Below are positions 17,053 through 26,315 of a stretch of 64,000 bases of DNA, piece by piece. A program made the position numbers and the translations under genes. The notes under the pieces are model-generated. The model was not told the DNA's origin. It did no database searches and saw only the letters and a list, made by a program, of their open reading frames with translations. How positions within the stretch are numbered: the stretch's first letter is position 1; each line of letters begins with the position of its first letter. Origin of the DNA: Micromonospora sp. HNM0581 (GTDB lineage: Bacteria; Actinomycetota; Actinomycetes; Mycobacteriales; Micromonosporaceae); NCBI RefSeq assembly GCF_012726175.1, contig NZ_JAASAD010000002.1, positions 62,001 to 126,000 of the forward strand. The letters run 5' to 3'.

Positions 17053-18807
17053 TCATGAGCGTTCGGACCAGAGTTGTCGGGATGCCGCATTCTCAGCCTT
17101 GGTCAACAGGTCGCGGAACCGTGCCGCACCGCCCACGGGCGAGGACCAACCGGCGGACATCTCCACCAGCCGGGTATCCGGTCGTTCCAACCAGGACAGG
17201 ATCCGTTCCGACTCCTCCGGGCTGGCCGCGGGGACCGGGCCGTGCCCCGGCGGCACCGTCTCGGCGGTGGCCCGGATGACGGCCAACGTCGGTCGAGGAT
17301 GGACCCCGGGCGGGGACACACCCGCCCCGGCGAGGCGGCCGTGCCGCACCAACGCCAGCTCCCAGCCGCCGCCGGCCGCCGGATGGGCGGCGGCCACCTC
17401 GGCCAGCCCACTCAACCCGGCGAGACGTTGCATACGTACGGTGGCCCGCAGCACCGCCGCGAGGCGGGAGCGCAACGCGGCCGCCTCCTCGTAGCGTTGG
17501 CCGGCCGAGAGCGCCTCGATCCGGGCGAGCAGGGCGTCCACCACCGGCTGTGGATCGCCGGTGGTGGCGGTGGCGAACGGCGTCACCGCGCGGGCGTCGT
17601 ACTCCTCGGGGGAGATCCGGTGCTCGCACGGTGCCGGGCAGCGGCCCAACTCTGCCAACGCGCAAGCCGGCGTCACGGTGCGCAACGACAGCCGGTGGGT
17701 GCACTGACGCAGCGGCACTGCGTCGTGGAAGCCGGCGGCGGCCAACTCGGCGGTGCGCCGCGAGGTGAACGGGCCGAGGTAGGCGCGGTCACCCGCAGAG
17801 ATCTCCCGGACCACCGACAGCCGGGGGTACGGCCCGTCGGTCAGCTTCAGCCAGACCACCCGCTCCGGAAACTTCGACCGGCGGTTGTACGGCGGCGCGT
17901 GCGCCGCGATCAACCGCAGCTCCCGCACCTCGGCCTCCAGTGAGTGCGCACACTCGACCGCCTCCACCCGTACCGCGGCGGCCAGCATCTCCGAGATGCG
18001 GGCGCGCTTCTCCGAGGCGGTGAAGTAGCTGCGAACCCGGGTGGCGATGTCCCGGGAGGTGCCGACGTAGAGTGCCCGGTCGTCGGCGGCGCGGAAGATG
18101 TAGACGCCGGGGGACCGGGGCAGGCCATCGGCCAGGTGCCGCTTGCGGCGCTGTGTAGGGGTGACCGCGCGGGCGAACTCGATGGCGTCGCCGATGGTGT
18201 CGACCCGGTGCCCGCCGAGGCGCCCGATGAGCCCGTGCAGCACGTCGACGGTCGCCTTGGCGTCGTCCAGCGCCCGGTGGGTCGGCTGGGTGGCGGCCCG
18301 GAAGTACGCGGCGAGGGTGCCGAGCTTGCGATTGGGCACCTCGTCGCGCAGCAGAACCCGTCGGGCCAGCGCCGCCGTGTCCAGCACCCGCGGGTTCGGC
18401 CAGCGGTAGCCGTGCTTCGCGCAGGCCGCTTTGAGGAAGCCGACGTCGTACGGCGCATTGTGGGCGACCAGCACGGCGTCCGAAACGAACTCCAGGAAGC
18501 TCGGCAGTACCTGCTCGATCGGCGGAGCCGGCAGCAGCATCGCCTGGGTGATGCCGGTCAGCACGGTGATGAACGGTGGAATCGGCACCCCGGGGTTGAC
18601 CAGGGTGGCCAGCACCCCCAGTTCCTCGCCGCCGCGCACCTTCACCGCGCCGATCTCGGTGATGCCACCACTGTCGGGAGCGCCACCGGTCGTCTCGAGA
18701 TCGACCACCACGAACGTCGTCGCGTACAGCGGCAGCGTCGGGTCGACGCCGTCCACGATCGGGTCGAGCCCGGCCAGCGCCGGCTGCCGGAACTCCTGTG
18801 CTGCCAT
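17053..18807 (-). CDS. DEDDh exonuclease fused to GIY-YIG (UvrC-like) nuclease
   Basis: A 584-residue fusion. The N-terminal DnaQ-type exonuclease (about 30-200) has FVVVDLETTGG, VAHNAPYDVGFL and HRALDDAKAT, giving all DEDDh residues. It is followed by a GIY-YIG domain (about 215-300; GVYIFRAADDRALYVGTSRD) and UvrC-like segments including a UVR-type helix (QRYEEAAALRSRLAAVLR). The UvrC C-terminal RNase H and HhH domains are missing. M. tuberculosis Rv2191, next to trpD and ctaE, has the same architecture. It probably acts in DNA repair. Start ATG 18807; a GTG at 18816 is possible. The open frame continues far upstream, but that part overlaps the divergent NYN gene and is not coding. Confidence 0.9.
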   Translation of the reverse strand: MAAQEFRQPALAGLDPIVDGVDPTLPLYATTFVVVDLETTGGAPDSGGITEIGAVKVRGGEELGVLATLVNPGVPIPPFITVLTGITQAMLLPAPPIEQVLPSFLEFVSDAVLVAHNAPYDVGFLKAACAKHGYRWPNPRVLDTAALARRVLLRDEVPNRKLGTLAAYFRAATQPTHRALDDAKATVDVLHGLIGRLGGHRVDTIGDAIEFARAVTPTQRRKRHLADGLPRSPGVYIFRAADDRALYVGTSRDIATRVRSYFTASEKRARISEMLAAAVRVEAVECAHSLEAEVRELRLIAAHAPPYNRRSKFPERVVWLKLTDGPYPRLSVVREISAGDRAYLGPFTSRRTAELAAAGFHDAVPLRQCTHRLSLRTVTPACALAELGRCPAPCEHRISPEEYDARAVTPFATATTGDPQPVVDALLARIEALSAGQRYEEAAALRSRLAAVLRATVRMQRLAGLSGLAEVAAAHPAAGGGWELALVRHGRLAGAGVSPPGVHPRPTLAVIRATAETVPPGHGPVPAASPEESERILSWLERPDTRLVEMSAGWSSPVGGAARFRDLLTKAENAASRQLWSERS

Positions 18808-18934
18808 CCGCGGCACCGTAGCGGCCCGGTGCGACACTCGCGCCCCACCGGTCCCACAGGTGACCACAGGTCTAGGATGAGAGATCGGCTCACTCACCGG
18901 GCGGTGGGCCCGGTCGCGGTGGGAGACTTGCCAC

Positions 18935-20365
18935 ATGCCCCTCACCGAGCCGCACGACGACAACCTCCGGCAGGAGGAGCAGGTCGTCGCGGTGCCCGCG
19001 GCCGGTGACAGCGCCGCCGCCGGCTCGGGGACGGACACCGGGCCGGCGGACCCAGGGCCGCCGGAGCCGGAGCCGAGCCTGCCCGAGCCGGTGCGACAGC
19101 GGATCGTCTCGCTCACCGCCGCCGTGTTGCCCGGCCTGCCTGCCGACGAGGTACCCGTACCGCTGCGCCGGGTGGCCAAGTTCGCCCCGAACCGGCGCGC
19201 CCGGCTCGGCGCGCGGGCGATAGCCGCCCAACTCGCCGCCGATCCGCTGTTCCGGCAGCGGGCCACCGCGCGGGTTCTGGCCGACGCCGGTGACCTGGGT
19301 GCCGCTGTGGTGCAGGGCACCGCTCCCGCCGCCGCGGATCCGGTCGAGGTGGCCGCCCTGGCGTACCTGGCCCGCCCGCCGGGCTGGCGTGAGCTGATCG
19401 AAGCCAGTGGGGCGGCGGTCCGCGCCGAGGCGGACACGGCGGTGGTTGCCGAACTGGTCCGGCAGGCCGAACAGCGGGCCACCCGGGCCGAACACGATCG
19501 GGCGGTGGCCCGGGTCGAGGCCGACAAGCTACGCGACGAGTTGGCCCGGGTGCGCGAGGAACTGGGCCAACTGCGCGAGGAGGCCCGGCAGCTGGCCCGA
19601 ACGCTACGGGAGAGCCAGGCCCGGGAGCGTAGGGCGAACGAGCTGCTGGCCACCGAGCGGGGCCGGGCCAACCGGGCCGCCTCCGACGCGGACGCCGAAC
19701 TGCGCCGGGTCCGGGCCCGGCTGGCCGAGGCCGAGGCCGTGGCCGGGGCGGCCCGCAGCAGCGCCAAGGAGGCCCGTTCGGTCGACGACGCGCGTCTGTG
19801 GCTTCTGCTGGAAACGATCGGTCAAGCCGCCGTCGGGCTACGCCGTGAGCTGGCCCTCGATCCGGTCGACAAGCTGCCAGCCGACTTCGTGGCCGATTCC
19901 TTCACCGACTCTCCCACCGCCACCGCAGCCGTGGCCCGTGCCCAGGACACCGACGACCCGGGCCGGCTGGACCAGCTACTGGCGCTGCCCCGGGCGCACC
20001 TGGTCGTCGACGGCTACAACGTGACCAAACGCGGCTTCGGCGACATGTCCCTGGAACAGCAGCGCAAGCGGCTGATCAGCGGCCTCGGTGGAATCGCCGC
20101 CCAGACCGGTGACGAGGTCACCGTGGTCTTTGACGGTGCCGAACGGGTGCACGGCCTGCCACCGGCGCCGCGCGGCGTTCGGGTGCTGTTCTCACGCAAG
20201 GGTGAGACCGCCGACGAGTTGATCCGCCGGCTGGTCCGTGCCGAACCACCGGGTCGTCCCGTGGTGGTGGTGTCCTCCGACCGTGAGGTGGCCGACGGGG
20301 TACGCCGGCACGGCGCGTACCCGCTGGGAGCCGACTCACTGGTACGCCGGTTGTCGCGGTCCTGA
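18935..20365 (+). CDS. NYN-domain (YacP-like) RNA-binding/nuclease protein with coiled coil
   Basis: A 476-residue protein. A charged, Pro/Glu-rich N-terminal segment precedes an alpha-helical region (about 50-150), then a long coiled coil rich in Arg, Glu and Ala (about 160-275), then a C-terminal NYN/PIN-like domain (about 350-476). The NYN domain has the acidic residues LVVDGYNVTKRGF, VTVVFDGAE, KGETADELIRR and VVVSSDREVADGVR. Such domains bind or cut structured RNA. ATG 18935, divergent from the DEDD exonuclease with ~127 bases between. Confidence 0.85.
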   Translation: MPLTEPHDDNLRQEEQVVAVPAAGDSAAAGSGTDTGPADPGPPEPEPSLPEPVRQRIVSLTAAVLPGLPADEVPVPLRRVAKFAPNRRARLGARAIAAQLAADPLFRQRATARVLADAGDLGAAVVQGTAPAAADPVEVAALAYLARPPGWRELIEASGAAVRAEADTAVVAELVRQAEQRATRAEHDRAVARVEADKLRDELARVREELGQLREEARQLARTLRESQARERRANELLATERGRANRAASDADAELRRVRARLAEAEAVAGAARSSAKEARSVDDARLWLLLETIGQAAVGLRRELALDPVDKLPADFVADSFTDSPTATAAVARAQDTDDPGRLDQLLALPRAHLVVDGYNVTKRGFGDMSLEQQRKRLISGLGGIAAQTGDEVTVVFDGAERVHGLPPAPRGVRVLFSRKGETADELIRRLVRAEPPGRPVVVVSSDREVADGVRRHGAYPLGADSLVRRLSRS

Positions 20366-20456
20366 GTCCGCCGATGGTGAGTGGGCGGGCCGCCAGGCGT
20401 GGGACACGCGGGTACCGCGACATAGGATGGGCGCCCATGGCGACAGGAACGGCGGA

Positions 20457-20528
20457 ATGAGGCGTACGGCGGGGGACTTCGTCATTCGTGTCCGCCTCGG
20501 TGTGTCGCCGGACGAGGCGTCGCGGTGA
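20457..20528 (+). CDS. Possible 23-residue leader peptide
   Basis: An ATG at 20457 opens a 23-codon frame whose TGA overlaps the GTG start of the M48 protease gene (GTGA at 20525). The arrangement would allow translational coupling. The peptide (MRRTAGDFVIRVRLGV...) resembles nothing I know and the ORF could be chance. Confidence 0.25.
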   Translation: MRRTAGDFVIRVRLGVSPDEASR

Positions 20529-21784
20529 GCCCGCGAGGGTGGGCGCTGCTGACCCTGGTCGGGCTGGGCGTCGCCCTGCTCGTGGCGGCACTCGTGCTGA
20601 TCCCGTGGCAGCGGCCACCAGCCCCCCGGGCCGACCAGCTAGCCGCCCTGCGTGACCTGCCCACCGGGCAGGTGGAGCGGGCCCGGCAGTTCCGGTCCGC
20701 GTTGCGTCCCGGCGGCTGGGCGGCACTCGGCGTCGGACTGCTGGTGGCCCTGGCGCTCGGGTTGACCCCGCTGGGCAGTCGCCTCGTCGAGCTGGCCGGG
20801 CGCCCCTTCGGCGGGCACTGGACCGCGCAGGCGATCGTCGGTGGCCTGGCCGTGGTGCTGGTCGCCGACCTGGTGACGCTGCCGTTCTCGGCCTGGCGGC
20901 ACAGCGTGCTCACCCGATACGGGCTGGCCACCAACGGCTGGGGCGGCTGGGCGGTGGACCTGTTCAAGTCGTACGCGGTCAGCGCCGTCATCGGCGCGGT
21001 GGCGCTGCTCGGCTTCTACACCGTCGTACGACTCGCCCCCCGATGGTGGTGGGCGTTCGGTGCGGCCGGGGCCGCCACCCTGGTGGCGCTGCTCTCCTTC
21101 GTGCTGCCGGTGCTGGTCGAGCCGGTCTTCAACCGGTTCAGCCCGATGGAGCCCTCGCCGCTGCGCAGTCAACTGATGGAACTGGCCGAACGCGACGGCG
21201 TGCCGGTGCGCGACGTGCTTGTCGCCGACGCGTCCCGACGTACCCGGGCGGTGAACGCGTACGTCTCGGGGATGGGCCCGACCCGCCGGGTCGTGGTCTA
21301 CGACAACCTGCTACGCGAGGCGACGCCGGCCGAGGTGACCGCCGTGGTGGCACACGAACTGGGCCACGCCCGGGATCGGGACGTGCCGGTGGGCACCCTC
21401 ACCGGCGCGCTCGGTGCCGCCGCCGCCGTGGTGGCGCTCTACCTGATCGGCTCCTGGCCGCCGCTGCTGCGCCTGGCCGGCGTCGACTCGGTGGCTCAGC
21501 CTCGGGCGTTCGCGCTGCTGCTCGCCCTGGTGACGGTGGCTGGAGTGGTCTTCGCCCCGGTGCAGGCGTTGATGTCGCGGCGGGTCGAGGCTCGCGCCGA
21601 TACGCATGCGCTCGCGTTGACCGGGGACCCGTCGGCGTTCGAGTCGATGCAGCGGCGGTTGTCCGCGATCAATCTCGCCGACCCAGATCCGCCCCGCTGG
21701 GAGTACCTCTACTCGGCCTCCCATCCGTCCACGGTGGAGCGGATCGCCGCCGCCCGCGCCTACGCCCGGGAGGTCGGCCGGTGA
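20525..21784 (+). CDS. M48-family membrane zinc metalloprotease (Ste24/HtpX-like)
   Basis: A 419-residue membrane peptidase. Hydrophobic segments are at about 8-28, 62-85, 100-122, 140-160 and 170-195. The zinc motif VVAHELGHARDRD is near residue 277, with the third ligand Glu in RRVEARADTHALAL (about 360). The length and the large helical N-terminal region match the CAAX-prenyl-protease-1-like group rather than short HtpX. It is probably involved in membrane-protein quality control. The GTG start is coupled to the preceding short ORF, and the GTG of the mannosyltransferase overlaps its stop. Confidence 0.9.
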   Translation: MSPRGWALLTLVGLGVALLVAALVLIPWQRPPAPRADQLAALRDLPTGQVERARQFRSALRPGGWAALGVGLLVALALGLTPLGSRLVELAGRPFGGHWTAQAIVGGLAVVLVADLVTLPFSAWRHSVLTRYGLATNGWGGWAVDLFKSYAVSAVIGAVALLGFYTVVRLAPRWWWAFGAAGAATLVALLSFVLPVLVEPVFNRFSPMEPSPLRSQLMELAERDGVPVRDVLVADASRRTRAVNAYVSGMGPTRRVVVYDNLLREATPAEVTAVVAHELGHARDRDVPVGTLTGALGAAAAVVALYLIGSWPPLLRLAGVDSVAQPRAFALLLALVTVAGVVFAPVQALMSRRVEARADTHALALTGDPSAFESMQRRLSAINLADPDPPRWEYLYSASHPSTVERIAAARAYAREVGR

Positions 21785-22905
21785 ACCGCACGTTGCTGGT
21801 GACGAACGACTTCCCGCCCCGGCCGGGTGGAATCCAGTCGTTCGTGCACAACCTGGCGGTGCGCCAACCGGCCGGCTCGGTGGTGGTGTACGCGTCGCGC
21901 TGGGCCGGGGCGGACAAGTTCGACGCCGACCAGCCGTTCGAGGTGGTGCGGGAGCGCACCACGATGTTGCTTCCCACCCCGCTGGTGGCGCGTCGGGCCG
22001 CCCAACTGGCCCGGTCGTACGGGTGCGACACGGTCTGGTTCGGTGCGGCCGCCCCGCTCGGCCTGCTCGCCGCCGGGTTGCGTCGGCGGTCCGGGATCCG
22101 GCGAGTGGTGGCGCTGACCCACGGGCACGAGATCGGTTGGGCGGCGCTGCCGATGGCCCGGGCGGCGCTGCGGCGCATCGGTCGGGACACCGACGTGGTC
22201 ACCTACCTGGGCGAGTACACCCGCACCCGGCTGGCCCGGGCACTCGACGGGCTGACCGAGCTACGGCGGCTCGCGCCCGGGGTGGACACCGACGTCTACC
22301 ACCCGTCCGTCGACGGGACCGCGGTGCGGCACCGGCTCGGCCTGACCGACCGGCCGGTGGTGGTCTGCGTGTCGCGGCTGGTGCCGCGCAAGGGCCAGGA
22401 CATGCTGATCCGGGCGATGCCGTTGATCCGACGCCGGGTGCCCGACGCGGCGTTGCTCGTGGTCGGTGGTGGTCCGTACCGCACCACGCTGACCCGGCTG
22501 GTCCGCCAGACCGGGGTGGAGCGGGACGTCGTCTTCACCGGTTCGGTGCCCTCGGTCGAACTGCCCGCACACTACGCGGCCGGCGACGTCTACGCCATGC
22601 CGTGTCGTACCCGCAACCGGGGCCTGGACGTCGAAGGGCTCGGCATCGTCTACCTGGAGGCGTCGGCGACCGGGCTGCCGGTGGTGGCCGGCAACTCCGG
22701 TGGCGCCCCGGACGCGGTGCGTCAGGGTGAGACGGGCTACGTGGTCGACGGTCGGGATCCGGCGGAACTCGCCGACCGAGTGGCCACCCTACTGGCTGAT
22801 CGGGACCTGGCCCGGCAGTTCGGCGCGGCCGGCCGGGCGTGGGTGGAGCGGGAGTGGCGTTGGGAGACGCAGGCCCACCGCCTGGCGACGCTGCTGGCCG
22901 GTTGA
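21781..22905 (+). CDS. pimB: GT4 glycosyltransferase, PimB-like phosphatidylinositol mannosyltransferase
   Basis: A 374-residue GT-B glycosyltransferase. The N-terminal half has TNDFPPRPGGIQSFVHNLA and LTHGHEIGW. The C-terminal half has VSRLVPRKGQDMLIRA and the nucleotide-sugar signature EGLGIVYLEASATGLPVVAG with the E-x7-E pattern. This matches M. tuberculosis PimB' (Rv2188c), which adds the second mannose to phosphatidylinositol mannoside, and the neighbours (Rv2191-, Rv2187- and Rv2185-like genes) agree. GDP-mannose as donor is inferred from the family. The start GTG overlaps the protease stop, so the two are co-translated. Confidence 0.85.
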   Translation: MNRTLLVTNDFPPRPGGIQSFVHNLAVRQPAGSVVVYASRWAGADKFDADQPFEVVRERTTMLLPTPLVARRAAQLARSYGCDTVWFGAAAPLGLLAAGLRRRSGIRRVVALTHGHEIGWAALPMARAALRRIGRDTDVVTYLGEYTRTRLARALDGLTELRRLAPGVDTDVYHPSVDGTAVRHRLGLTDRPVVVCVSRLVPRKGQDMLIRAMPLIRRRVPDAALLVVGGGPYRTTLTRLVRQTGVERDVVFTGSVPSVELPAHYAAGDVYAMPCRTRNRGLDVEGLGIVYLEASATGLPVVAGNSGGAPDAVRQGETGYVVDGRDPAELADRVATLLADRDLARQFGAAGRAWVEREWRWETQAHRLATLLAG

Positions 22906-22927
22906 GACCGGGCGGCTGCGGGTTGAC

Positions 22928-24670
22928 TCAGCGGATGCGGGCAAGGATCTGGTCGGGGGAGGCGGGACGGCCGAAGTGCCAGCCCTGACCGGCGTCGCAG
23001 CCGATCGCCCGCAGTCGATCGGCCTGTCCGCCGGTCTCCACCCCCTCGGCGGTCACCGTCAGGTCCAGCGCGTGCGCCAAAGAGACGAGCGAGGCGAGGA
23101 TCCGCTCGTCGGCGTGGGCCTGCGGGGTGCGCAGGCCACGGACGAACTCACCTGCCACCTTCAACTCGGTCACCGGCAGGTTCCGGAGGTAGGCCAGGTT
23201 GCTGTAGCCGGTACCGAAGTCGTCGATGGCGATCCTGATGCCCAGGTCGGCGAGGGCACGAAGGGCGCGTACCGGTTCCTCGGAGGTGGTCATCATCGCG
23301 CTCTCGGTGATCTCGAGTTGGAGCCGGTTCGGTGACAGACCGGTTCGCCGCAACAACGCCTGTATCTCCTGCACCAGACCGGGTCGGCGGATCTGGCGGA
23401 CCGCGAGGTTGACGCTGACGTACGGGGGGCGGCCCGAGCCACCCACCCAGCCGACCGCCTCGCGGCACGCCTCGGCGAGCACCCAGCCACCGAGCTGCAC
23501 GATCAACCCGGTCTCCTCGGCCAGGCTGATGAAGCGGTCCGGGCTCAGCACACCCAGTCGCGGGTGCCGCCACCGCACCAACGCCTCGACACCCAGCAGC
23601 GAACCGTCGTGCAACGAGGTCAACGGCTGGTAGTCGAGGAAGAACTCGCCCCGTTCCAGGCCTGCGGGGATGGCCGCGCTCAACTCCTGGCGGGCCTGTT
23701 CCCGGCTGTCGCGCTCCGCGTCGTACAGGGCCCACCCCGCGCCTCCGGCCGACTTGGCCCAGTGCAGGGTGCTGCCCGCGGCCCGCATCAGATCGTCAGG
23801 TGAGGTGCCGGCGATCCGCCGCTCCACGACGCCCACGCTGGCCGTGACGGTCACGTCGTGCCCGTCGACCACCACCGGCTCGGAGAGTGCAGCCAGTGCC
23901 GCCTCGGCGACGGCGACCACGTCCCCGGTACCGGTGGACCGTTCGACGAGGACGACGAAGCCGTCCCCACCGAGCCGCGCGACCAGGTGCGGTTCGACGG
24001 CTTGCCGCAGTCGCCGCGCCGCCGCCACCAGGGCGCGGTCGCCGATCTGGTGCCCGAACGAGTCGTTCACCCGCTTGAACCGGTCCAGGTCGAGGAAACA
24101 CAGCCCTACCCGGCAGCGACCGTCTCCCGACCCGTCGACGGCGGCGGCGAGACGCTCGGCGAAGAGCGTCCGGTTCGGTAGCTCGGTCAACGGGTCGTGG
24201 GTGGCCTGGTGCCGGAAGCGGGCCTCGCTGGCCCGGAGGGCCTGCTCGGCCTGCGCACGGGCGGTCATCGCGGCACGCCTGATGGATTCCTGCTCATCGA
24301 GGGTCCGGTCCCGCAGTGCTCGGGCGTAGCCGGTGGCGACCGCGCCCAGCAGCCGTGCCATCCGGTCCTCGACGTCGTCGGCGACCAGGTCGAGATCGCG
24401 GATCAGCCGAAGCTGGATCACCTCGACGGTCCGGCCGAGTGCCTCGGCGGAGGCGACGTGCGAGGCGACCAACTCGTCGGCGACCCGATGCCCCACCCGC
24501 AGGTCGAGCGGCTCCGCCCGCAGTGCCTCGGCCAGCAGGTCGGTGAGCCGCTGCAGCAGCGTCTCCAGTTGGGCGTGCGTCATCGGCAGATAGCTGGTGC
24601 CCACCACCGCCTTCGCCCAGGCGCGGGCGAACACGCTGGTGCAGGGCTGGTCGCCCGACGGCTCACCCAC
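22928..24670 (-). CDS. GGDEF/EAL cyclic-di-GMP protein
   Basis: About 580 residues with an N-terminal helical region (about 20-150), a GGDEF domain (about 155-310) and an EAL domain (about 325-575). The cyclase signature is degenerate: GGDGF instead of GGDEF. The phosphodiesterase side is intact: GVEALVRWRHP, the NLAV loop, ESAMMTTSEE, IDDFGTGYSN and a KVAGEFVR loop. The protein probably degrades c-di-GMP, and the GGDEF part may bind GTP or be regulatory. I take GTG 24670 (8-base overlap with the upstream methyltransferase gene); an ATG at 24712 would overlap it by 50 bases. Confidence 0.88.
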   Translation of the reverse strand: MGEPSGDQPCTSVFARAWAKAVVGTSYLPMTHAQLETLLQRLTDLLAEALRAEPLDLRVGHRVADELVASHVASAEALGRTVEVIQLRLIRDLDLVADDVEDRMARLLGAVATGYARALRDRTLDEQESIRRAAMTARAQAEQALRASEARFRHQATHDPLTELPNRTLFAERLAAAVDGSGDGRCRVGLCFLDLDRFKRVNDSFGHQIGDRALVAAARRLRQAVEPHLVARLGGDGFVVLVERSTGTGDVVAVAEAALAALSEPVVVDGHDVTVTASVGVVERRIAGTSPDDLMRAAGSTLHWAKSAGGAGWALYDAERDSREQARQELSAAIPAGLERGEFFLDYQPLTSLHDGSLLGVEALVRWRHPRLGVLSPDRFISLAEETGLIVQLGGWVLAEACREAVGWVGGSGRPPYVSVNLAVRQIRRPGLVQEIQALLRRTGLSPNRLQLEITESAMMTTSEEPVRALRALADLGIRIAIDDFGTGYSNLAYLRNLPVTELKVAGEFVRGLRTPQAHADERILASLVSLAHALDLTVTAEGVETGGQADRLRAIGCDAGQGWHFGRPASPDQILARIR

Positions 24671-25472
24671 CGAGGCGTCCGACCCCGCCGAGGAACACCG
24701 CCCGTTCGGCATCCTCGGCGCTCTCCGGGGTCTCCGGACGCCACTGCGGCACCCACACCACGCCGGGCTCGACCAGCTCGAAGCCGTCGAAGAACCCGGT
24801 CAGCTCGGCCCGGCTGCGGATCCACAACGGGCTGTCGGTACGCCGGTAGACCTCTTCGGCCTCGGTCCGCTCGGCTTCGTCCCGGCCGTCGTCGCTGGCC
24901 TGGGACAGGACCAGGTAGCTACCGGGGGTCAGTGCCGCCCGCAACGTTCGCAACACCTCGGTGGGCCGGTCGTCGTCGGAGACGAAGTGCAGGACCGCCA
25001 CCACCAGCACGGCAGTCGGTTGGGAGAAGTCGAGCATCGCGCGTACGTCGGGGTGGGTCAGGATCCGGTCGGGGCGGCGCAAATCCTCCTGGACGACCGC
25101 AGTGTGGTCGTTGCCGGCCAGGATCTCCCGACTGTGCGCCACCGCGACCGGGTCGACGTCGACGTAGACCACCCGCGAGTCGGGGGCGTGCCGTTGCGCG
25201 ATCTCGTGCACGTTGCCCACGGTGGGGATGCCGGAGCCGATGTCGAGGAACTGCCGGATGCCGGCGTCGGTGAGGAACTGCACGGCCCGGCGAAGGAAGG
25301 CACGGTTGGCCTGGGCCATCAGGGGTGCCTGCGGTACCGCCGCGACCATCGCGCGGGCGGCCGCCCGGTCCACGGCGAAGTTGTGTGAGCCGCCGAGATA
25401 GTAGTCGTACATGCGGGCGACGCTGGGGCGTTCGACGTCGATTGTCTCGGGTGCCCAGTCCGGCCGCTGCAA
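24663..25472 (-). CDS. SAM-dependent methyltransferase of the actinobacterial DUF574 type
   Basis: A 269-residue protein of a family widespread and multi-copy in actinomycetes. The N terminus has RPSVARMYDYYLGGSHNFAV, the family hallmark. A SAM-binding loop follows (FLDIGSGIPTVGNVHE), then VVYVDVDPVAVAHS. The substrate is unknown. The start is a TTG at 25472 preceded by GAGGG; it matches the usual N terminus of the family. It is upstream of, and overlaps, the GGDEF/EAL gene. Confidence 0.85.
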   Translation of the reverse strand: MQRPDWAPETIDVERPSVARMYDYYLGGSHNFAVDRAAARAMVAAVPQAPLMAQANRAFLRRAVQFLTDAGIRQFLDIGSGIPTVGNVHEIAQRHAPDSRVVYVDVDPVAVAHSREILAGNDHTAVVQEDLRRPDRILTHPDVRAMLDFSQPTAVLVVAVLHFVSDDDRPTEVLRTLRAALTPGSYLVLSQASDDGRDEAERTEAEEVYRRTDSPLWIRSRAELTGFFDGFELVEPGVVWVPQWRPETPESAEDAERAVFLGGVGRLGG

Positions 25473-25639
25473 GTGCCCTCACCCCTCCGCACACCATCGG
25501 CGACAACGCCGCCCCGGCGGGTATTCTGCCCCGACTTCGCATGGGAGGCCATAGCTGGTACGTGCCAAAGATCGATCAACGCGAAGATCCGTGTCCCCGC
25601 CGCGTGGCGAGGCACGGATCCTCATCGGTGTCGCGCCGG

Positions 25640-26308
25640 TCAGAACTTCGGGGCGTCCGGTGCCTCGAGCAGACCGAGCCGCAACGCGGTCATCAACGCC
25701 TGAGCCCGGTTGGCCGCGCCGAGCTTCTCGTAGAGCTTCGAAATGTGGGTCTTGGCGGTCGACTCGCTGACGAACAGCTGCTTGGCGATGCCGGCGACGC
25801 TCATTCCGTCGGCGAGCAGCCGCAGCACCTGACCCTCGCGAGGAGACAGCTGCGGGCCGGACGGGGCGAGGCGCCGCTTCATCGCCTCGGCGAGGTCGGC
25901 GGCGGTGAAAGCGCTGGGGGAGGAGGCGGCGTGCCGGGCGGCGGCAACCACCTCGTCGGCCGGCGCGGTCTTCGGTACGAATGCGCTGGCACCGGCCTCC
26001 AGGGCACCGAAGAGCTGGTCGTCGCCGGCGTACATGGTGAGTACCACGATGCCCATCGTCGCGCTGGACTTGCGCAGCGCCCGGGTGGCCTCCAGACCAC
26101 TGCCGTCGGGCAGCCGCAGATCCATGATCACCACATCCGGCTGTAAGGCACCCGCCTGCCGGACACCCTCCGCCGCCGTGGCGGCCTCGCCGACGACCTC
26201 GAACTGCCGATCGCGCTCGAATGCGTGCCGCAGGCCTTTGCGGATCAGGTCGTGATCGTCGACAAGGAGGACCTTGGTCCGGGTTGCCGGTGTCGGGCTT
26301 GTGGTCAT
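25640..26308 (-). CDS. NarL/LuxR-family response regulator
   Basis: A 222-residue two-domain regulator. The receiver domain (about 12-130) has LLVDDHDLIRKGL, phospho-Asp in VVIMDLRLPDGSG and Lys in FVPKTAPADE. The C-terminal LuxR-type HTH (about 155-215) has LSPREGQVLRLLADGMSV and SESTAKTHISKLYEKLG. It starts 7 bases after the stop of the histidine kinase gene, so the two form a kinase-regulator operon. Confidence 0.93.
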   Translation of the reverse strand: MTTSPTPATRTKVLLVDDHDLIRKGLRHAFERDRQFEVVGEAATAAEGVRQAGALQPDVVIMDLRLPDGSGLEATRALRKSSATMGIVVLTMYAGDDQLFGALEAGASAFVPKTAPADEVVAAARHAASSPSAFTAADLAEAMKRRLAPSGPQLSPREGQVLRLLADGMSVAGIAKQLFVSESTAKTHISKLYEKLGAANRAQALMTALRLGLLEAPDAPKF

Positions 26309-26315
26309 CCTCGGC

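Noticed and set aside
18808..19767. Long open frame extending the exonuclease upstream on the minus strand
   Set aside because: It is antisense to the NYN gene, rich in Arg/Ser/Ala repeats, and the conserved exonuclease starts at ATG 18807.
21043..21780. Open frame extending the mannosyltransferase upstream
   Set aside because: It overlaps the M48 protease in another frame with Arg/Gly-rich composition; the family N terminus begins at GTG 21781.
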